The position numbers were made by a program, and so were the translations under genes. The notes beneath the pieces are model-generated. The model made no database searches. It worked only from the letters and a program-made list of their open reading frames with translations, and was not told the origin of the DNA. This document shows, in pieces, positions 6,139-9,380 of a DNA stretch of 9,380 nucleotides; the stretch's first letter is position 1, and each line of letters starts with the position of its first letter. The DNA comes from Thermodesulfobacteriota bacterium. GTDB lineage: Bacteria > Desulfobacterota > DSM-4660 > Desulfatiglandales > Desulfatiglandaceae. The stretch lies in contig JANQDY010000113.1 in NCBI GenBank assembly GCA_028278625.1, positions 1-9,380 on the forward strand. Direction: 5' to 3'.

Positions 6139-6708
6139 ATGAACCAAAGACGTTACAAACGAAAGATCTACGTTGTGGACCCGGAATTCCAATATGGGTT
6201 GATCCGGAAAATCGCAGCCATCGCCGTGTTGATGATTATCATGTCTTTGTCATTCATGGTCAGCGTTTACTATCTTTACGGGGATGTTCAAATCGAAGTG
6301 GCCCAGCCTGATCCTTTTGCCTTGGCAGAGACCATTTCCACCATGCCCCAGCAGGTCTCACTGATTAAACTACTGTGGCCCGTTCTTTTCATTTGTCTTT
6401 TGGTGACGCTGGCCATCACCTTTCTTTTTGGCGTGATCATTTCACACCGGATGGCGGGACCCATTTATCGGGCGAAGCTTACGTTGGAGGAGATGTCCCT
6501 GGGGGATCTGAGGGGAGAGATCCGTTTTAGAAAAAAGGACGATTTCAAATCCCTGGCCGAATCAATCAATCGCCTGAGGCTTAGCTGGCGGATCCGGATT
6601 GAAGACCTGAAAAGGTTGTTTCATAAGCTGGATACGGAAGACCGGACCACGCAGAAGGAAACCCGGGACCGGATCAATGGGATCCTGTCCGGGTTTAAAT
6701 CCGACTGA
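6139..6708 (+). CDS. Two-pass membrane protein ending in a HAMP domain
   Basis: Protein of 189 residues with a basic cytoplasmic N-terminus (1-24), a first membrane helix (about 25-47), a short external loop of some 28 residues, a second helix (about 78-101), and a HAMP-like region (about 102-155) with SHRMAGPIYR after the helix and LGDLRGEIRFRKKDDFKSLAESINRL. A charged helical tail follows. HAMP normally passes a signal from an outside sensor to a kinase, cyclase or methyl-accepting output domain. Here both a sensor domain and an output domain are missing, so it may act through a separate partner. It is sometimes seen annotated as chemotaxis protein, which the sequence does not support. An upstream TTG at 6124 is in frame, but GAAGG at 6126-6130 fits the ATG at 6139 better. 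The next gene follows after 56 nt. Confidence 0.8.
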   Translation: MNQRRYKRKIYVVDPEFQYGLIRKIAAIAVLMIIMSLSFMVSVYYLYGDVQIEVAQPDPFALAETISTMPQQVSLIKLLWPVLFICLLVTLAITFLFGVIISHRMAGPIYRAKLTLEEMSLGDLRGEIRFRKKDDFKSLAESINRLRLSWRIRIEDLKRLFHKLDTEDRTTQKETRDRINGILSGFKSD

Positions 6709-6764
6709 GACGGTGGTGATTGTCAGGACCACTGTGTCCATGGTGAGAAACCGAGAGGCGGTTT

Positions 6765-7028
6765 ATGATGATGAGAATGAATCCCAAAAAAATGATTGTC
6801 GGTATTCTGTTGCTGGTCCTGATCGGCAGTGTCGGTACGGCATATTCCATTCTCAGGGATCGGGACCACCATATGCTCAGAATCGCTTTTATGAATGGGT
6901 ATGTGGAAGCCTTGAATCTAAGCGTCGAAGAGATGAAAATGCTAAAGAAAGATAAGGGCCTGATGTACAAGGCAGTGAATAGGGCGGCGGACCGGTATTT
7001 GAATAGGGTCAACAGGTTAAACAGATAG
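6765..7028 (+). CDS. Small single-pass membrane protein, unknown function
   Basis: Protein of 87 residues that I do not recognise. It has a short basic start (MMMRMNPKK), one hydrophobic helix at about 10-28 that is an uncleaved anchor or signal, and then a charged, mainly helical part with several Leu/Met repeats (LNLSVEEMKMLKKDKGLMYKAV) ending in a basic RYLNRVNRLNR. GAGAGG at 6753-6758, 6 nt before the first ATG, supports the start; Met codons at 2, 3 and 5 are alternatives. It lies 56 nt after the HAMP protein gene on the same strand and could be its partner, but this is inference from position only. It converges on glpK, leaving 56 nt in which no terminator hairpin is evident. Confidence 0.65.
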   Translation: MMMRMNPKKMIVGILLLVLIGSVGTAYSILRDRDHHMLRIAFMNGYVEALNLSVEEMKMLKKDKGLMYKAVNRAADRYLNRVNRLNR

Positions 7029-7084
7029 AGAAGGATGGCTTTAAGAGATGATGAGGCTTACGGGCAAGTGTTGTTCAGGAGAGA

Positions 7085-8575
7085 TTATCTCAACCAGTTC
7101 TTGACCCGCCCAACCGCTTTTTGCCATCCCAAACAGAGGGTTTCTCTTTCATCTTCAGTCAATGTTGGCTCGAAACACCTCTCTCGTTTCCAATTCCTCC
7201 CTATTTCCCCCAAAGAACCCCAGAAGCCGACCGCAAGCCCGGCCAGGTAGGCCGCTCCCAGGCATGTGGTCTCGGTGATTGCCGGCCGTTCAACGGGAAT
7301 CCCCAAAATGTCGGACTGGAATTGCATCAGAAAATCACTGTTGGAAGCACCGCCATCCGCCCGCAGAATATCAATCCCGATACCCGTTGAATCCCGAACC
7401 CCATGAAGTGCGTCACGCACTTGGTACGCCATTGCTTCCAGGGCCGCCCTTACAAGATGAGCCCTGCTTGTTCCGCGCGTAATACCGAAAATCGCCCCCC
7501 TTGCATAAGAATCATGATGCGGAGCGCCCAATCCCACAAATGCGGGAACGAAGTATACGCCTTCGTTACTCGGTATCCGTGCGGCCAAATCATCGGCTTC
7601 GCTACTTTCATTGATAATGCCCATCTCTTCCTTAAGCCACTGAATGGCCGCCCCTGAAACGTCAGCCATCCCTTCGAGGGCGTAATAACACTTTTGGGCT
7701 TTGATCTTCCATAACACCGGGGAAAATGCGCCGCCCACCGGCGGTACATACCTGTTGCCGGTATTGATCAGAAAAAACGACCCTGTACCATAAGTGTTTT
7801 TGGCCATGCCCGGCCTGAGACAGGCCTGTCCCATAACTGCTGCCTGTTGATCTCCCACAATTGCGGCGATGGGTACCGACGCGCCAAAAACCGCCGGATC
7901 CGTATGGGCGACAATTTCCGCTGAACTCTTTAAGGCCGGAAGCAAAGAGACAGGGATTTCCAGATCTCCCAAGATTGACGCATCGTATTCAAGGGTTTTG
8001 GCATTCAGCAAAAGAGTGACGGACGCATTTGAATAGTCCGTAACATGTGCTCCCCCTCCGGACAGTTTCCACACCAGCCAGGTGTCGACGGTGCCAAAGA
8101 GGACATCCCCCTTTTTGACTCCTTTTCTTACATCAGGGTTGTTTTCAATCAACCATTTGATTTTTGCGGCCGCGATATTGGGAATTAAGAGCATTCCCGT
8201 CCGCTTTGTGATCTCATCTCCGTTGTTCTTTATGAGTTGTTCCACAATCGACAGCGTTCGACGGTCTTGCCAAACAATGGAACGGCAGTACGGAAGGCCG
8301 GTGGATCGGTTCCACAACGTCGTTGTGTCTCGTTGATTGGTAATGCCGACGGCTGCCAGATGGGAAGGAGCGATGGCGGCTTTTCGGAGGGCGTCTCTGG
8401 CGGCCAGAAGAGTGATGTTGAATATCTCGGCCGGATCATGCTCAACCCAGCCGGGCCGGGGATAATACTGGGTCAATGGTCGGTAGGATTGGGAAACGAT
8501 TTCGGATCTTCCATTAAAGACAATCGCTTTGGTTCCCGAAGTTCCCTGGTCTATGCCCAGAATGTGTTCTTTCAT
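7085..8575 (-). CDS. glpK: Glycerol kinase-like FGGY carbohydrate kinase
   Basis: FGGY-family kinase of 496 residues, the length of bacterial glycerol kinases, which phosphorylate glycerol to sn-glycerol 3-phosphate with ATP in the cytoplasm. Landmarks: GIDQGTSGTKAIVF (7-20, phosphate loop), YPRPGWVEHDP (38-48), GITNQRDTT (77-85), IVWQDRRT (100-107), GTVDTWLVWK (161-170), HVTDYSNAS (177-185), GDQQAAV (241-247) with the probable catalytic Asp242, AKNTYGTGSFFLINTG, then YARGAIFGITRGT and LMQFQSDILGIPVERP in the second domain. Compared with E. coli GlpK, Arg83 and Asp245 are kept (Arg82, Asp242), but Glu84 is Asp83 and Tyr135 is Asn133, and Arg in NASRT is Val186. So substrate or affinity may differ from ordinary glycerol kinase. 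Its ATG overlaps the glpP stop codon (ATGA) and has little ribosome binding site of its own, suggesting translational coupling. Confidence 0.9.
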   Translation of the reverse strand: MKEHILGIDQGTSGTKAIVFNGRSEIVSQSYRPLTQYYPRPGWVEHDPAEIFNITLLAARDALRKAAIAPSHLAAVGITNQRDTTTLWNRSTGLPYCRSIVWQDRRTLSIVEQLIKNNGDEITKRTGMLLIPNIAAAKIKWLIENNPDVRKGVKKGDVLFGTVDTWLVWKLSGGGAHVTDYSNASVTLLLNAKTLEYDASILGDLEIPVSLLPALKSSAEIVAHTDPAVFGASVPIAAIVGDQQAAVMGQACLRPGMAKNTYGTGSFFLINTGNRYVPPVGGAFSPVLWKIKAQKCYYALEGMADVSGAAIQWLKEEMGIINESSEADDLAARIPSNEGVYFVPAFVGLGAPHHDSYARGAIFGITRGTSRAHLVRAALEAMAYQVRDALHGVRDSTGIGIDILRADGGASNSDFLMQFQSDILGIPVERPAITETTCLGAAYLAGLAVGFWGSLGEIGRNWKRERCFEPTLTEDERETLCLGWQKAVGRVKNWLR

Positions 8576-9165
8576 GAAAAGCGTTTACCACTGTCCCAAA
8601 GACGGACTTCGCTGGTTATTACCGCTGATATCCCTTTTGAAATCGCCTTTTGAACTTCTTCCCTTTCCCGGATTAATCCCCCAGCCGTTATTGGAATATC
8701 CGTGTTCTCCTTGATTTGGCGGATAACCCGGGCGGGTATGGAAGCGGGCATCAGATTGAGCGCGTCCGGTTTGGCTTGCTGGATGGAGCGAAGTCCGGTC
8801 TTGGTGGCCTCACTGTCGATCAAGAAGACGCTGAGCAGCGAAGGGATACCTGCCTTTTTTATGGTTCTGATGCAGTGCATGTTTATCGTCGCGATCGCGT
8901 CAACGCCGATCCGGGAAAGGAATTCAATGGCTGAAGGATCCTTGGTGAGGCCCCTTATTGCATCCAGATACAGCAATATTCGTTTATGATGCTTGTGGGC
9001 CATACGGATGAGATCGGCAATGTTGTTGATGTCACCAAATTTTAAGAGGATGCACGGAAAACCGCTTTTTGTGAGACCATACCTGAAATATTCCATGGAA
9101 TGGGCAGCGGGTATGATTCTGCTTCCTCCCAGAATACTTGTTATTGGATTCTCCTTCAAAACCAT
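8572..9165 (-). CDS. glpP: Glycerol-3-phosphate-responsive antiterminator GlpP
   Basis: GlpP-family protein of 197 residues, close to the 192 of the Bacillus subtilis protein. In Bacillus, GlpP bound to glycerol 3-phosphate lets RNA polymerase pass a leader terminator upstream of glp genes. Matching segments include HHKRILLYLDAIRGL (75-89 or so), a central FLIDSEATKTGLRSI, then KPDALNLMPASIP, TDIPITAGGLI and ISAVITSEVRLW at the end, which form the phosphate-binding side of a TIM-barrel-like fold. The frame can be extended to a GTG at 9237, but the added 24 residues are very basic and not GlpP-like, so the ATG at 9165 is preferred; it has only a purine-rich AGAAGAAG upstream. It is the first of the two glp genes and is coupled to glpK by a 4-nt overlap. 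No glpF or glpD is present in the window. Confidence 0.88.
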   Translation of the reverse strand: MVLKENPITSILGGSRIIPAAHSMEYFRYGLTKSGFPCILLKFGDINNIADLIRMAHKHHKRILLYLDAIRGLTKDPSAIEFLSRIGVDAIATINMHCIRTIKKAGIPSLLSVFLIDSEATKTGLRSIQQAKPDALNLMPASIPARVIRQIKENTDIPITAGGLIREREEVQKAISKGISAVITSEVRLWDSGKRFS

Positions 9166-9380
9166 TCTTCTTCTGTTGATGCGCCTTGCGGGACAAGTGT
9201 TGTATGGTCGCCTACGGAAACCGTGAAAAACTTCCACTAACGCCTAACATATTGTTTTCTTCATTGCAAGGGACACGAAAGAGAACTGGAATTCCGATAT
9301 AAGGATTGATTGAAAAACATCGTTGGCAAAAGCAAGCTCGCGGGTGTGAGTCAGGAATTTTGAGCTATGGTCTCAGTCGT
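9166..9380 (-). promoter_or_regulatory. Leader/promoter region of glpP-glpK
   Basis: If GlpP regulates its own operon, a leader terminator should lie here. Reading the minus strand I find only small hairpins: CTTG/CAAG around 9186-9198 and TGAG/CTCA near 9361-9375. None has a long stem with a T-run. The block also holds GGAATTCC near 9289-9296 and an AT-rich part near 9300, but no promoter with good spacing. The true regulated leader may lie beyond the window edge or at another locus. Confidence 0.35.

Noticed and set aside
7029..7084. Terminator between the convergent small membrane protein gene and glpK.
   Set aside because: Only the tiny repeat GAGAT-T-ATCTC near 7080-7091 is present, with no workable loop and no T-run.
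7035..7250. Plus-strand frame of 71 codons after the small membrane protein gene.
   Set aside because: Most of it is antisense to the 3' end of glpK, its ribosome binding site is poor and its product is unrecognised.
9166..9237. N-terminal extension of GlpP from a GTG at 9237.
   Set aside because: The extra 24 residues are Arg-rich and unlike known GlpP N-termini, and the start has no clear ribosome binding site. The 197-residue form matches the family length.

Overview
The window reads as chromosomal DNA of a Gram-negative anaerobe, most likely a member of the Desulfobacterota (sulfate-reducing, former deltaproteobacterial lineage). This is an inference from gene content: a DUF6599 protein beside a Tat-exported DUF362 protein, a HAMP-only membrane protein, and GerW-family proteins together with an ECF sigma factor. 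No rRNA, tRNA, CRISPR array or complete mobile element is visible.

Layout from left to right. Positions 1-376 hold no convincing gene, only several short inverted repeats. Two plus-strand genes follow (377-2236): an exported DUF6599 protein and a Tat-signal DUF362 protein, spaced 24 nt apart. They converge on a minus-strand zinc-dependent medium-chain dehydrogenase (2251-3306). After a divergent intergenic region comes a tight plus-strand operon (3554-5997): ECF sigma factor, zinc-less putative anti-sigma factor, DUF2953 membrane protein, and two GerW/YtfJ-like proteins. The first three genes overlap by 4 and 7 nt, the fourth starts 17 nt after the third, and a strong intrinsic terminator at 6015-6051 closes the operon. 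Next, with its own candidate promoter, comes a two-gene unit of a HAMP-only membrane protein and an 87-residue single-pass protein (6139-7028). The right end is a minus-strand glpP-glpK pair (9165-7085) whose stop and start codons overlap.

The most interesting unit is the sigma/anti-sigma/DUF2953/GerW cassette. DUF2953 next to GerW is the same neighbour pair as ytfI-ytfJ(gerW) of Bacillus, where it belongs to the sporulation programme. Here it sits behind a dedicated ECF sigma factor in what looks like a non-sporulating organism, and GerW is duplicated with one shortened copy. The second point of interest is the glycerol kinase homologue. It keeps the catalytic framework but has changes at two of the four classical glycerol-contacting positions (Glu to Asp, Tyr to Asn), although it is coupled to a glycerol-3-phosphate-responsive antiterminator.
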